Of a stretch of DNA of 64,000 nucleotides, positions 43,016 to 53,224 are shown piece by piece (within the stretch, counting starts at the first letter, position 1; each line of letters opens with the position of its first letter). The DNA comes from Argyresthia goedartella. Lineage: Eukaryota > Arthropoda > Insecta > Lepidoptera > Argyresthiidae. The translations under genes and the position numbers were made by a program. The notes under the pieces were generated by a model. It searched no databases and had not been told where the DNA came from. It saw only the letters and a list, made by a program, of their open reading frames with translations. The stretch covers positions 39,142,749-39,206,748 of the forward strand of contig OX463807.1 of NCBI GenBank assembly GCA_949825045.1. Direction: 5' to 3'.

Positions 43016-43189
43016 CGATCTTATGTTTACATGTAGACATGAAATACGAATGTGTTTGTGTGGTATGTATTGAAAATAGGTGTTTATGTTGGTGCAATTA
43101 GATAGTTCGGTAATGTTAGAGGTACTTGTTAAATTGAATTTAGTAAGGAAGGGACTTAGGATATACGGTACATAGATTATTTACAAACA

Positions 43190-44178
43190 TTAATTTAGCA
43201 ACATATCAATATCACTCTTTGAGAAAATCGGGATAACTTTGGCGTCCTTATCTTTCCTAGCCAGGACTTTTCCCTCTTTACACCACACATATTGGAAGGT
43301 ATGGCGCAGGCTTTGACCGGCTTGGTATAGTAAGGTCTTGGTGTGATGGGACAGGGCTTCTCTGATGTAAACACGTTCTGCAGATGATCCTGTTGGTGCA
43401 GACGAAGCGAGGATGTTCACCACCGTCAGCTTCTTGTCCTTGCCACACTTCACCCACTGGTCGCGGCTGGCTCTCGAACGCATCTCGACGAGGATGGCTC
43501 CAGGTTTCTCCTTGCGGCCACTAGCACAACGGGCGCACACTACATCATCGGCCTGTACGTCCAGTTTTTCTGCTACCGTCATCATCAGCAGGGCGACATC
43601 TTCCTTATCAGTCACCTTCGGTATTCCTGCTATCTCCAGTGAGTTCGATAGCTGTTGCTGTTCATAATCCTGTTGACGCTGCTCCATTGTGCAAATACGT
43701 AGCTCAAGGTTTTTGTTAATTAGGTCTGTGTTTTTATTCTCGAGTTGTTTTATCTTAGAACTCTGGTTTCTCAGGGTCTCCTCGATTCCAGATACTTGTT
43801 CGCTTATAAACTCGAGTGAAGATTGGAACTCTGCTAATTCTTGTTTAATCGTCTTCCTCACATTTCAGTTGTAATGTCAGTCAGAAGTTTCTTAACATCG
43901 ATAGTAACAGATTTCCTCGTATCATCTGGGTCCACATCTGTCTCATCTTCTGGTATAAAGAAGGAGGAACGTTTCGACATTCTTCCCAGGCACTCCTCGC
44001 AGCTCCACTCCAGTCCGTTAGTGGCGCGAAGTGCAGCGATCTGCTTGTTGGAGATGTTGGCACATTCCGCAGTTGCATGCACACACTTCTCACACCTGCT
44101 GCACTCTATGCCAGGGGCCTTTTTCGTGATGTTTTTACTACATGTAAAGCACTTTTTAAACACCATGATATATACCAA
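43190..44178 (-). pseudogene. Element G ORF1: PHD-like zinc finger, coiled coil and FP25K-like domain
   Basis: ATG at 44178 (MVYIMVFKKCFTCSK) begins a Cys/His-rich finger: CFTCSKNI, IECSRCEKCVHATAEC and LEWSCEECLG, spaced as in PHD-type fingers of insect LINE ORF1s. A coiled coil (about 43830-43640) and then a folded C-terminal domain follow, with NSLEIAGIPKV, AEKLDVQADDVVCARC, YVWCKEGKVLARKDKD and VIPIFSKSDIDMLL. This C-terminal domain is like the baculovirus FP (25K) protein family, which is known to share ancestry with such ORF1 proteins. Role: RNA binding and particle assembly. One frame break (TGA, near 43860) separates finger and coiled coil; the rest is open. Confidence 0.75.
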
Positions 44179-44261
44179 AGAAATTAAGTGGGTAGTGTAA
44201 AGATAACTTGCAAGTTAGTTAGTAACCAAAAGCACAAGTTTTCTATTCGACAGCTGGGCGC

Positions 44262-45489
44262 GTACGACGTTTATCATTATCATTTTACGTTTATCATCAT
44301 TATTCGAAAGAGCTACTTTATTAAGAGACTATGTAAAAATTTCGTGTTTTGATGACTTAAATATCATATTTTTTTTCCTTACTAAACTATTATTTAGTAA
44401 CACATCTCTATAATCGTTGAAACATAACCTTTTGACAACCGACTTTTTGGTTCCTTTAGCCTTTTTTAATTCAGTTTGTTCTGTTTTTATAGAATAAAGT
44501 TTAGACCGTAGACCTACAAATTCAACTATAAGCTGACCTCCTAACTCATCTTTAAATAATCCAGGAACTTTTTTATTTTGCTTCTTAATACCATAAATAT
44601 TATTATCTGCGTAGTTGCTGGTGTCGAAGTATTCATGGAAATTATATTTTATATCTTTGTACACGTCTTTTGTTTTTATTGAATATAGAAAGCTATCAGT
44701 ATCTGTGTAACACATTTTTATGTTAGGGTCATAATAAGATTTCATAACAGAATAGTGAAAATCATACATATGGCTCTTGGATATTTCCAAAACAGAAAAA
44801 CCAATATAATTCGGTTTGTCTAGAGTGATTTTTTCAGGATTCATCTGGACCGCTACAAAGTTTTCAGTGAAAATAGTTGAGCTATGATAATTAGGTCTAG
44901 CTATCAGTTGTTCTGCACCTAGATGTTTGTTCGTTTTGTTATTTTTATCTGTCCACTAGTTGACTAACTTTACACTTAACCTTTTTTTGTATCCTCTAAA
45001 GTTTTACCAAAAATGCTGTTATTCAGTAATTTAAAAAAGTCTTGTTCGAATTGTGATTTCGCTTTTTGTCTCAATTCCGTGTTTAAATCAATATATTTTT
45101 TCAAATATGGATCTTGTTTAAATTTAATAGCTCTATAGATGTTTTTCAGCTTTAGTCCATGTTTCAGGCAAGTTTTTAAATGAATATAGTGTATAACATA
45201 GTTATATTTATCATACAAATTCGGTATTAGTTTACATGTTTTAGATCCGGCTGGTGTAAATTTTTGTGGACAGAAAGGTATGTCGTTATGATAATGATGT
45301 AAATTTTCAGGATATTCTAGGTCTACATCAAAAATGTAACCAACATCTGCGTTGTCTTGTAAAGAAAGAATGTCAGAAGCTTGAAACTCTGGTTTTTCGA
45401 TCAATTCGAAATCAGAGTGAGGTAAATAACTACACATAGCATAACCATACAAATTATTACAATCTATGTAAAGTAAGTAATTATCAGAG
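44262..45489 (-). pseudogene. Maverick protein-primed DNA polymerase B, C-terminal (polymerase) part
   Basis: The polymerase half of the enzyme that would copy the element from a protein primer. Motif A is NYLLYIDCNNLYGYAM (about 45434-45480), motif B is LLNNSIFGKTLED (about 44990-45030), and motif C is CYTDTDSFLY (about 44690-44720), so all three palm motifs are present. KVPGLFKDELGGQLI and LVRKKNMIF follow. A frame break lies between 44976 and 44844. A TAG at 44329 precedes more family-type C-terminal residues, read on to about 44262, so the normal end is beyond that stop. It is on the strand opposite to the other viral genes, as is often seen in insect Mavericks. Confidence 0.9.
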
Positions 45490-45493
45490 TTGG

Positions 45494-47215
45494 ATGATGC
45501 TCCGGGCACTTTGTCCTGATGACGATGAGCGCAACGACTCTATACACCACCGACAGATACGCTTATGTGCCGCCTGCACGCCTTCCGGCCCGGATGCCCC
45601 GCCGCTATCTCGTGATCGCCTGCAGGGTATAGTCAAGGCTCTTCCTAACACGGCCCCCGGACTGGATGGTATCACAGCTTGCATTCTAAAACATTTGTGG
45701 CATGCAGCAGCAGCAGAGATGACGTATGTATTTGATAAGTGTGTGAAAGAGGGAATATTTCCCAATCAGTGGAAGGATGGACGTCTGTTAGTCCTACCAA
45801 AGTGCAATGGCAAACCACTGACGGATCCTAAGGCCTACAGGCCGATCACCTTGCTCCCAGTCCTCAGTAAGATTCTTGAGCGAATTATGCTGGCCTGTGC
45901 CCCGCAAATATCGAGGGGCATTTCAGAATTCCAGCAAGGCTTCTCTCCGGGTCGGTCGACTGTTACAGCCTTGAATAGCATTATTAACGTTGCCAGGGAC
46001 TCGAAAGCCAAGTATGTACAGGCGATTTTTCTGGATATCTCGGGGGCCTTTGATAACGCCTGGTGGCCGATGATTTTGCTGAAAGCGAAACGTGGAGACC
46101 TACCCCCTAACATCTATAAGATGTTAGTGGATTACTTCACTAACCGCCGCGTAGGGCTATTCATCGGTCCGCTGGTGGAATGGAAGGTCTCCACTATGGG
46201 GTGTCCTCAGGGATCCGTGGTGGGACCGACGCTCTGGAATGTGCTGATGGACGACCTGCTGCGATTGCCATTGCCTGCATGCACTATGGTCGTAGGCTAC
46301 GCAGACGACGTGACTATCCTGATAGAGTCCAACTCTCGATCCTCCATCGAACGCTCGGCCTCTAGGGTGCTTGAAGGCGTCTCCGAATGGGGCGCCAGAA
46401 ACCGCCTGAGCTTTTCTCCGGCAAAATCACATACTATGACGATCAAGGGTAGGTTCAAGCACCCGCCAACGGTCAAGATGAGGGACAACTCTGTCAGGAG
46501 CGTCGTGCAAGCAAAGGTGCTGGGCATGGTTCTCGACGCCGGACTGTCGTTCGCTGCACATGCATCATACATAGGCGAGCGCGCGGCAAATTGCTTCGGA
46601 AAAGTGTCGCGTGTATCCGCATCTAGTTGGGGTGTACGTTATCGTGCTCTGCGCATACTGTACACTGGCACCTATATCTCCACCGTGACGTATGCCGTGG
46701 CATGCTGGTACAGGCGTGCGTCCTTCCACACTGTGCGTGCCTCACATCTGAGGACACAGCGACTGGCTTTGGTGCTCTTGACCAAAGCTTATCGTTCATG
46801 CAGTACAGCGGCCCTACCAATACTGGCAGGCGTGATGCTGGCTGACCTGGAGCTCATCCGCGCCGTTCGTAGTGATGAGGCGCGGGAAGGTTGCACTGAG
46901 ACGGAGATCAGAGCGATAAAACGCCAAACTCTGGGGGAGGTCGTTGCACAATGGCAGGGACGCTGGATGAATGAGACGAAAGGTCGAGAGCTATACCGTT
47001 TCTTTCCGGACGTGGCGACTCGCCTCAAGGCCTCTTGGGTTGAGCCGGACTACCAAACTTCGCAGATATTGTCAAAACACTGGTGCTTCAGGAAGAGACT
47101 GCATGATATGACGTTATGCCCGATGAGTGTATGTGAGTGCGGCATAGAAGATGAAGATATGCATCATGCTGTTTGGGAATGTCCACTATACGACGACGAA
47201 TGGAAGAAAATGTAA
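45494..47215 (+). CDS. R1-clade reverse transcriptase (element H ORF2, 3' part)
   Basis: An open frame of 573 codons, nearly all genuine ORF2. RT blocks are TAPGLDGITACILKHL, WKDGRLLVLPKCNGKP, YRPITLLPVLSKILERIM, FQQGFSPGRSTVTAL, FLDISGAFDNAWWP, MGCPQGSVVGPTLWN and the catalytic GYADDVTILIE (about 46300). The C-terminal part ends in a Cys-His finger, CECGIEDEDMHHAVWECPLY, typical of the R1 clade, to which the lepidopteran telomere elements SART and TRAS also belong. The frame has no stop from truncation point to TAA, so the copy is rather young. Its first codon is only the truncation point. GC-rich codons contrast with the AT-rich flanking provirus. Confidence 0.9.
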   Translation: MMLRALCPDDDERNDSIHHRQIRLCAACTPSGPDAPPLSRDRLQGIVKALPNTAPGLDGITACILKHLWHAAAAEMTYVFDKCVKEGIFPNQWKDGRLLVLPKCNGKPLTDPKAYRPITLLPVLSKILERIMLACAPQISRGISEFQQGFSPGRSTVTALNSIINVARDSKAKYVQAIFLDISGAFDNAWWPMILLKAKRGDLPPNIYKMLVDYFTNRRVGLFIGPLVEWKVSTMGCPQGSVVGPTLWNVLMDDLLRLPLPACTMVVGYADDVTILIESNSRSSIERSASRVLEGVSEWGARNRLSFSPAKSHTMTIKGRFKHPPTVKMRDNSVRSVVQAKVLGMVLDAGLSFAAHASYIGERAANCFGKVSRVSASSWGVRYRALRILYTGTYISTVTYAVACWYRRASFHTVRASHLRTQRLALVLLTKAYRSCSTAALPILAGVMLADLELIRAVRSDEAREGCTETEIRAIKRQTLGEVVAQWQGRWMNETKGRELYRFFPDVATRLKASWVEPDYQTSQILSKHWCFRKRLHDMTLCPMSVCECGIEDEDMHHAVWECPLYDDEWKKM

Positions 47216-47631
47216 GACGGAATCACTCGAGCGGATGAAGGACCAGTCTACTACGAGGACCTCGTCTCGTTAAAGGCGAACTTCCAACGGCTACACCAGT
47301 TTGCGCACGCGTGGCATAAAAAGAGATGTGGCTGGGAATTTGGTTGAAACTTTAAATGACGTGCGGAATCGGCACCGAGCTCACACCGTTTGTATGTGTC
47401 ACATCAACAAAAGGGTGCGACGCTGCTTTCTTTTCCCCCGCGCCCCTGAATGGGGAGAGGCGGGAAGAGGACAGGCGGAGGGCACAGAAGGCCGGTCCAG
47501 CCATGTGGGGGTCGCACAGAAATAGCTGCGGGTTGCAAGAGCTCCATGCAAATCTAACTCGTTGGCTTGCTCCCCCGCGTTTGACTCATTATGACATGAA
47601 GTCGGAATGAGGTTGGGTGGAGGTGGGATAT
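47216..47631 (+). other. 3' UTR of element H
   Basis: Sequence after the RT stop with GC-rich character, containing GGGGAGAGGCGGGAAGAGG near 47450. It has short open stretches but no support for coding; it ends where polymerase reading starts again. Confidence 0.6.
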
Positions 47632-49523
47632 GTCCTGAGATCGGTATATTCACCAAGGTTTGACAAACTAAGCAATCGCCAAACACAATGTGCGTGGGTA
47701 TAATCTGACTCTGAAATAACCTCATCAGTAAAACTGCTGTAAAAACACTCACGAGGCGGTAATTTTTTTTCTTCATAAGATTCCCACTTATTCATGTACT
47801 CGTAAGGATAAACTCCTTTACGTCTCAATAAGTCGAATAGCTGTTTCTCTGGGTAGCAACAAGAGAGATGAATAAAATCTTCAATTGCCAAATTTTCAGC
47901 AACCATTTCCAAACTTGTACCTAAAAACGCAAATGAATCCACAAAACGTACAGCCATATAGCCATTGCTAACAGGCAAAAACTTAGTGAAAGATACATAA
48001 TTTTCTTTTGTTTTTGCAATAACATTTATGTTTCTAGGCAATTCACCCAGTTCTCGTATAAACAAATGACAGTCATAGCTTGATAGGTTGTGGAAAAAAA
48101 TTGGTACAAAGGATTTCGGGAGCTTGAATTTGAGGTTACAATAATCATGTGCTGCCCCACGATAACGTCCAGTCAGATGACAATGATCTCTCACCTTACC
48201 TTCAAACATCAACTTATTACAAAGATAACAGTATTTTGACTCAGAAAAGTTTTCCAGCTCACTTGCGGTAAGGGGTAGCATATCGATTGTTTCGTTTAGT
48301 ATTTTACTTATCTTATCAACGTCATGTCTTATTTTTTTTTAAACTGCTGCACACAGTCTGAGCCTCGGTAAGAAAACGATTTAAAGACAGGTCGTAAGAG
48401 CATACAATATAATATCCGAATGCTACTGGAATATGTTTTTGCATCGTTTCCATATATTTCGAGATTTTCTCTAAAGTAGGTTCTAACATAGACTCAAAAT
48501 CTGCATAAATGATAAAAGGCATATCTTGCATTCGCTCGAAATGTTTAAACTGTATCAATGTTCCTTGATCAGGCAATGAAGTTTTAACTCCACTGCAAAC
48601 ATGTTCGTTACGTTTTTTATCATCAGAAAAAAATAACAGACAATCATCACAAAAATATATTTTTTTTTTGTGTTTAGTTATCTGAGATCTAACAAGGCTA
48701 CTCAAATTTTTAATCAAACAATAGTGTGTTTGAGAGCCCTTTTCCAAAAATAACAAATTGACATGGTGTTTTCCCTTGTTCGCTGATTTGTATAAAGGTC
48801 CAACGATATTAGACTTTTCATTCAAACCATAAATATTAATACTTATGTTAACATTGTTTTTTCGAGGATCTTTACATCCCTGAAACCTGTCGGAAACGTC
48901 ATGTTTTTCGTATTAAATACACTATCAAAATGAGGATACGAAGACGTCCTATTTGAATTGTGTTGTGCAGGGAATAACGATGCCATTATGCACCATAGAA
49001 AACAAAAGTTATCCGCGTTTTGAATATTGACGCACGCATGTTTCAGTTTAATATTTCTAGGGAGGTCGGTAAACCCCGACCCTCTTAGTGGGTTATATTT
49101 GTTAATATTAACCTCTAAATACGAATTTGTAACGAAACTCCATCCACTATCTCTCTCCTGAAATTCATCGATTTCTGCGACGGTTAAAGACACAGCGTTT
49201 TTATAAATATGATCAAAATCTGAATTCTTATCTCGGTTATCATTCTTGGGTAATGAGAATTCTGCAAACAGTTCAAAGTTTACTTTCACGCTGTCAAACG
49301 AGACGAGCCGTGCCTCTACCAGCTGACGAACGCGCGATCGCAGCGAACGTAGAAACGTGGACGGAGGGCTTGAACTCGACCCCGCGCTGTCTGCCTCGAC
49401 CGAGCCCGCTCCCACTCCGCTCAATCTGTACGATGCGATTCTACTGCGGAATGCACTTGATAATTTCTCGATACCCTTACCCTTACTAATAGCACTGTTA
49501 TTTTTGTGCACAGTACTACGCAA
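47632..49523 (-). pseudogene. Maverick DNA polymerase B, N-terminal and exonuclease part
   Basis: Three minus frames. 49523-48843 is the N-terminal region (VKVNFELFAEFSLP, SGWSFVTNSYLEVNINKYNP, then ADNFCFLWCIMASLFP). 48825-48322 has a zinc finger-like YFCDDCLLFF with EHVC, and ExoI PFIIYADFESML (48490-48520). 48281-47632 has CYLCNKLMFEGKVRDHCHLTG, ExoII FFHNLSSYDCHLFI and ends in HAHCVW and GEYTDL at the element H junction. ExoIII, expected shortly after, is in the missing part. Frame breaks lie near 48835 and 48300. The region before 49270 is Ser/Arg-rich and of different composition, possibly a variable linker. The start codon is not certain; similar coding goes on a little beyond 49523. 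Confidence 0.88.
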
Positions 49524-49786
49524 ATGAGCTGAAAACTTTTCATAGATACATCACAGGATGTTCAATAAACTAATCTATTATTAGACATCTTGATCATATG
49601 AATAACTAAGTAACATCTACTGTATAACTTTAAAATAAGTATGTATGCTTAGCTAACCAATGAGAATTAGTTATACCTAACGTCAGTACTAACTTCTAAG
49701 AATGGAACTACCTAAACTCTTTCGTGAGGTCTACAATAAAAGATACCTCCCTAATAAGTTAAAAATAAACATGGTATTTAAAGTAT
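49524..49786. other. Right margin of the provirus, boundary not defined
   Basis: AT-rich sequence between the polymerase N-terminus and the end of the host-type gene. The right terminal inverted repeat of the Maverick should be here or in a deleted part. As the left end is outside the window, I cannot match the two ends. Confidence 0.45.
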
Positions 49787-49792
49787 TTTATT
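49787..49792 (-). terminator. AATAAA polyadenylation signal of the host-type gene
   Basis: AATAAA on the minus strand, about 100 bases after the stop at 49891. Its distance fits a normal short 3' UTR. No other polyadenylation signal is closer. Confidence 0.55.
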
Positions 49793-49890
49793 AAAATTCT
49801 GTATCAGAAATAACTTAAATCTAATCCTTATCTTAGTTCTTATCTGGGAAGAAACTTCCCTCCTCCGTGATAAGGAACGTTTGCAGCTTT

Positions 49891-50882
49891 TCAGGAGCTG
49901 CCGCAGGACTCCCAGCTCTGGCGAGTCGAAGTTTTGGCCTGAAACTTCAACGCCAGCACCGCCTTCTCGTATCGTTTGCGAGGATCCACGTTTTTGATGT
50001 CTGCCACCTGGTACAGTTTGAGGTCTAGGTAGAGGTCCCCCTCCAGTTGTATGCTTCGCCGCACGACGCCGTCTGCAACGCGCTTAGAGTACGAAGACTT
50101 CAGCTGTGCCTCCTTGCAGATCGTTTCGTCCTCGCTCTCGGAGTCGAAAGCGCGCCAACTCTCCTCTGACTTCTTAGCAGCACTCTGTTGCACCTTGCGT
50201 TTGGCTGGAGGCTTGACTTCCTTTTGCGGTTTGCGTCTGTGAAACAAAGACAAAGGTTATTGTATATATAGGTAACTGTATAATATTTAGTTTTTAAGAT
50301 GAAACATTAACACATGCTTAAGTTGTGAGAAAATAAAAAAGTACATAGGGACACACATAACTCTTATCTGATAATGCTCGTGCTATCTGCGTTCGACTCT
50401 AGAATAATAATACTTAGTACGTACATAATCAAATCAATTAAAAGTATTCACCTTGATACAGTATCGTCGTCAGATTCCGCACGACGACGCTTCGATGTTG
50501 TCGGCTTGGCGGGAACTTTACCTTTGTTCCTAAAAATAAAAACATCACAGTTATTTCATTTGCAAAATGTAAAGTATCAAAATCTAAACTTGTAAATCAT
50601 AATAAATTACCTCACAATCACCGACTCCTCGTCCGATTCAGCAGCACGCTTTAATGTTGCTGGTTTCGCATTAACTTTCTTTTTGTTGCTGTAAACAATA
50701 AAATCGAATTAGTTTCCTAAGGTACCTAACAGGATAAATTACCTGATGTGGATAATTTTTAATGACAAAAAACAATATCTAATAAAATTATTTACTTCGC
50801 GAAAACAGTCTCGTCGTCTGTTTCAAATGAGTTTCGCTTCTCATTATTTGCAGCCTTCTTCGAATAATACTCAGAGTCCGAC
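49891..50882 (-). CDS. Host-type gene, four 3' exons with duplicated basic-acidic module
   Basis: Four exons on the minus strand: A 50796-50882, B 50611-50688, C 50452-50529, D 49891-50236. Every junction has GT and AG, and all introns share the same phase, each codon being split after two bases. Exons B and C are both 78 bp and encode matching modules (NKKKVNAKPATLKRAAESD against NKGKVPAKPTTSKRRRAESD), so they are tandem duplicates. A and the start of D resemble them. Exon D continues with SESEDETICKEAQLK, then a possibly folded end (LYLDLKLYQVADIKNVDP, KRYEKAVLALKFQAK). The protein is basic with acidic Ser clusters, as in nuclear proteins. I do not recognise it. More 5' exons must lie above 50882, but I found none with confidence. 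Confidence 0.68.
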
Positions 50883-51064
50883 CTAAAAATTAAAAACAAT
50901 AGGTACATATGTAGGTAAATGAGCAAATAAAACTAAACTACAGCTTACCAACACTCTTGCAGTACCTAAGATTAATTAGTTACAATGTAAAACGTGAGAC
51001 ATGAACCGGACTAGTAAGATATCAAATAATTACATGGTAGGTTTATTCGATAAACATAAATATT
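50883..51064. other. Intron or upstream sequence of the host-type gene
   Basis: No safe exon. A short minus-strand stretch at 50944-50968 has both an acceptor-like CTTAG and a donor-like GTAAGC around 17 bases (50949-50965), which could be a microexon, but support is weak. Confidence 0.3.
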
Positions 51065-53130
51065 ATAACCCAATTGATCCGTCTGCCGGCTAATACAATG
51101 TAGTACTCATTTTACGTATTACACTTGCATCCAAACAGGTTATAAAGCTTTTCGAATAAGCTATAACCACTCATTTGGGCCGTCTTCAGGCTTATACCAG
51201 GTAGTTCTCCTTTAATGAACTACCCTAGTATCCAAACAAATAGTTATAAGCTTTGTGCACCACCATTTAAGCAAAACAAAAAACATACAATTAGTCAAGA
51301 ACTATGTCTATAAAATAACTTAAAAAAACTTACTAACATGATTGTGACGCAGTGGATACGCGGTGTACCTGGAGAGCGAGCACTAGCGGTGACGTCTGTA
51401 GCTTGGTGTTACTACCAATGATGGTACAAATCAATTGATAATTTTCCTTTCAATTTTGGCCGTTTTATTGGAAATAAATGACGAGCATGCAAGAAATGTA
51501 TAGTACAGGGTGTAATAATGTAGACGAGTTTGATTGATGACTTTCTAACCATATGAAAAACTGGATTCATGACAAATTGTTCAGAAATATGTTCATAATT
51601 TCTTCTAAAACGTGATTACATGTTTCAGATATTTATCACATAAGACTTGATGTTTTACAGACAACTGATAAAGAATATCATTTGAACACCTTTACTTATG
51701 GTTCAATTATACCTCCATAAGAATTAATAAACCATTTCTTGCGTTTACCCCTACCTAGTAACAACAACCTAGTATGTGCACAATGGTTGCAAATTTATAT
51801 ACGATTAAAATAAACTTGACTATAATTAACATAATATAATGTGCTCTTCTACATCCTGTAGAAATATGCACACGCGCGGTGAAAAATACAACTACGCAGA
51901 AAATAAAAGAGGTAAAATAAAATAAATTAATTGATACGACATACCGACAATCGGTAACGTGAGACCGTCATCCGCCGATTGCAAAGTTATATGTAAACAA
52001 ATTAAATTAGGGTTTCCGCATACATATTGACAACCAGAACTATGGCATTGGGTTAGGCCTTATCACGCATAATGGGGTATTGAAAAAGTAGTTTAAACCA
52101 CACCGCATGGGAAAAGACGTTGCGCTATACATGTGGTTATAGTATCTGTGGTTATATGTATGTGTATCCATATCTGCAGGATCACTGAAGAATCCTACAG
52201 CTATGTTCATCATCATATCATCTGGGTAAAAAAAGAAGAACCAACGATAAGATGCAGGTTCATCGCCTAACAGAAATCAAGCATCGTTGGGGAAAAAATC
52301 GGATTATGTTTCGATTAGAGTTAGACCAATCCGATCACCCTAAGTAGATCAGTATAAGTACTTGTAAATATAACTTGAAATGGAATCATTTTATTAGTGT
52401 GAAGCAAAGCTGCTGGAGGCGTTGTGTATAATTAATCCATGAAATTATGTCTAACTCGATTACAAAACTCCCTGTGAGCCAGGCTTTCAAGAAATACAAA
52501 GCGGATCTGGTTGGGATTAGTAAATCAGACATATTTTCTGGATTATTATGCATTTATGATCTCTGTGCTATTTGAAAAACTTTAGAATAGTTGTTTGGAT
52601 ACTAGGGTAGTTCATAGAAGGAGGACTACCTGGTATTAGCCGGGAGACGGACCAAACAAAGATTTGAAGTTTTCAATAACTCTTTAGTGGATAAACTAAC
52701 TAATAGTGATAATGATAACTCGAGTGTAGACATTTACTTATGTTGAAATCAAGGTGTAAAGTAGTTTGTGTTGCTGTGCAGAGAAATGGTAAGTTGAAAA
52801 TAGTGGACAAAGCTTATAACCATTTGATTGGATGCAAGTGTGGTACGGAAAATGAGTACCACATTGTATTAGCCGGTAGACAGACCAATGAGTGATTATA
52901 TTTTTGGAATTGTTTTTGAAAGCTTATTAAATTACTTGTCTGGATGCAAGTGTGGTACGTTAAATGAGTACCACATTGTATTAGCCGGTAGACGGACCAA
53001 CGAGTGATTATAGGTTTTTACATCCAATCTACCTAATTTATTCATTTTATTTGCGAAACTGTTTCATTGGATGCAAGTGTGGTACGTAAAATGAGTACCA
53101 CATTGTATTAGAAGGTAGACGGATCAATGA
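51065..53130. repeat. Two-sided inverted array of hairpin repeat units
   Basis: Two units at the left (L1 51074-51133, L2 51175-51237) are inverted copies of four units at the right (R1 52594-52656, R2 52828-52888, R3 52940-53000, R4 53067-53127). L2 pairs with R1, and L1 with R2-R4, so the order is mirrored. Each unit has the frame TTGGAT-CAAG or ACTAG, a small stem-loop, then GTATTAGCCGGTAGACGGACC. The stem differs by type but stays paired: GTGGTAC/GTACCAC in R2 (52840-52846 and 52856-52862), GGTAGT/ACTACC in R1 and L2. About 1.35 kb lies between. It looks like the long subterminal repeats of a non-autonomous foldback or DNA element; no transposase is seen inside. Confidence 0.8.
51238..52593. 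other. Interior of the inverted array
   Basis: AT-rich, no coding region or tRNA seen on either strand. It includes a GATTGTGACGCAGTGGATACG stretch with GC content above its surroundings (51340-51400), perhaps promoter-proximal to the host-type gene. Otherwise I see nothing definite. Confidence 0.4.
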
Positions 53131-53224
53131 GTGATTATATTTTTTGGAATTGATCGGTAAACCCTATGAAACGCTTTTAGATATTTCCGTTGCGAATTCA
53201 CAAATCAGCGATCCGTCCGTCCAA

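Larger units (their letters stand above)
39990..44258 (-). mobile_element. Non-LTR retrotransposon G with PHD/FP-type ORF1
   Basis: A minus-strand element whose poly(A) tail is the T-run at 39990-40003. It contains a 3' UTR, a much decayed ORF2 (40323-43015) and ORF1 (43190-44178). The 5' leader reaches about 44258, where the polymerase gene of the provirus resumes. As it includes ORF1 with its ATG and some leader, it is close to full length. ORF2 breaks are numerous, so this is one of the older insertions. The clade is CR1/Jockey-like; ORF1 architecture is described in its own entry. Confidence 0.82.
45490..47631 (+). mobile_element. R1-clade non-LTR retrotransposon H inside the polymerase gene
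   Basis: A plus-strand, 5'-truncated element inserted against the direction of the polymerase gene. It starts between endonuclease and reverse transcriptase and ends in a short 3' UTR (47216-47631) without a clear poly(A). Polymerase sequence flanks it on both sides (NSDNYLLY on the left, GEYTDL on the right), but about 100 residues that Maverick polymerases have between these points are missing. The insertion thus came with a target deletion, or a deletion followed. Confidence 0.86.

Noticed and set aside
43190..43861. FP25K-like domain as an integrated baculovirus gene
   Set aside because: It is preceded by a LINE-type finger and coiled coil and followed by a LINE endonuclease on the same strand, so it is an ORF1.
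46627..46845. Short frames overlapping the element H reverse transcriptase
   Set aside because: Shadow frames of the GC-rich RT gene.
52594..53127. Repeat units R1-R4 as a CRISPR array
   Set aside because: Units are palindromic with irregular spacers, have inverted copies 1.4 kb away, and the window is eukaryotic.
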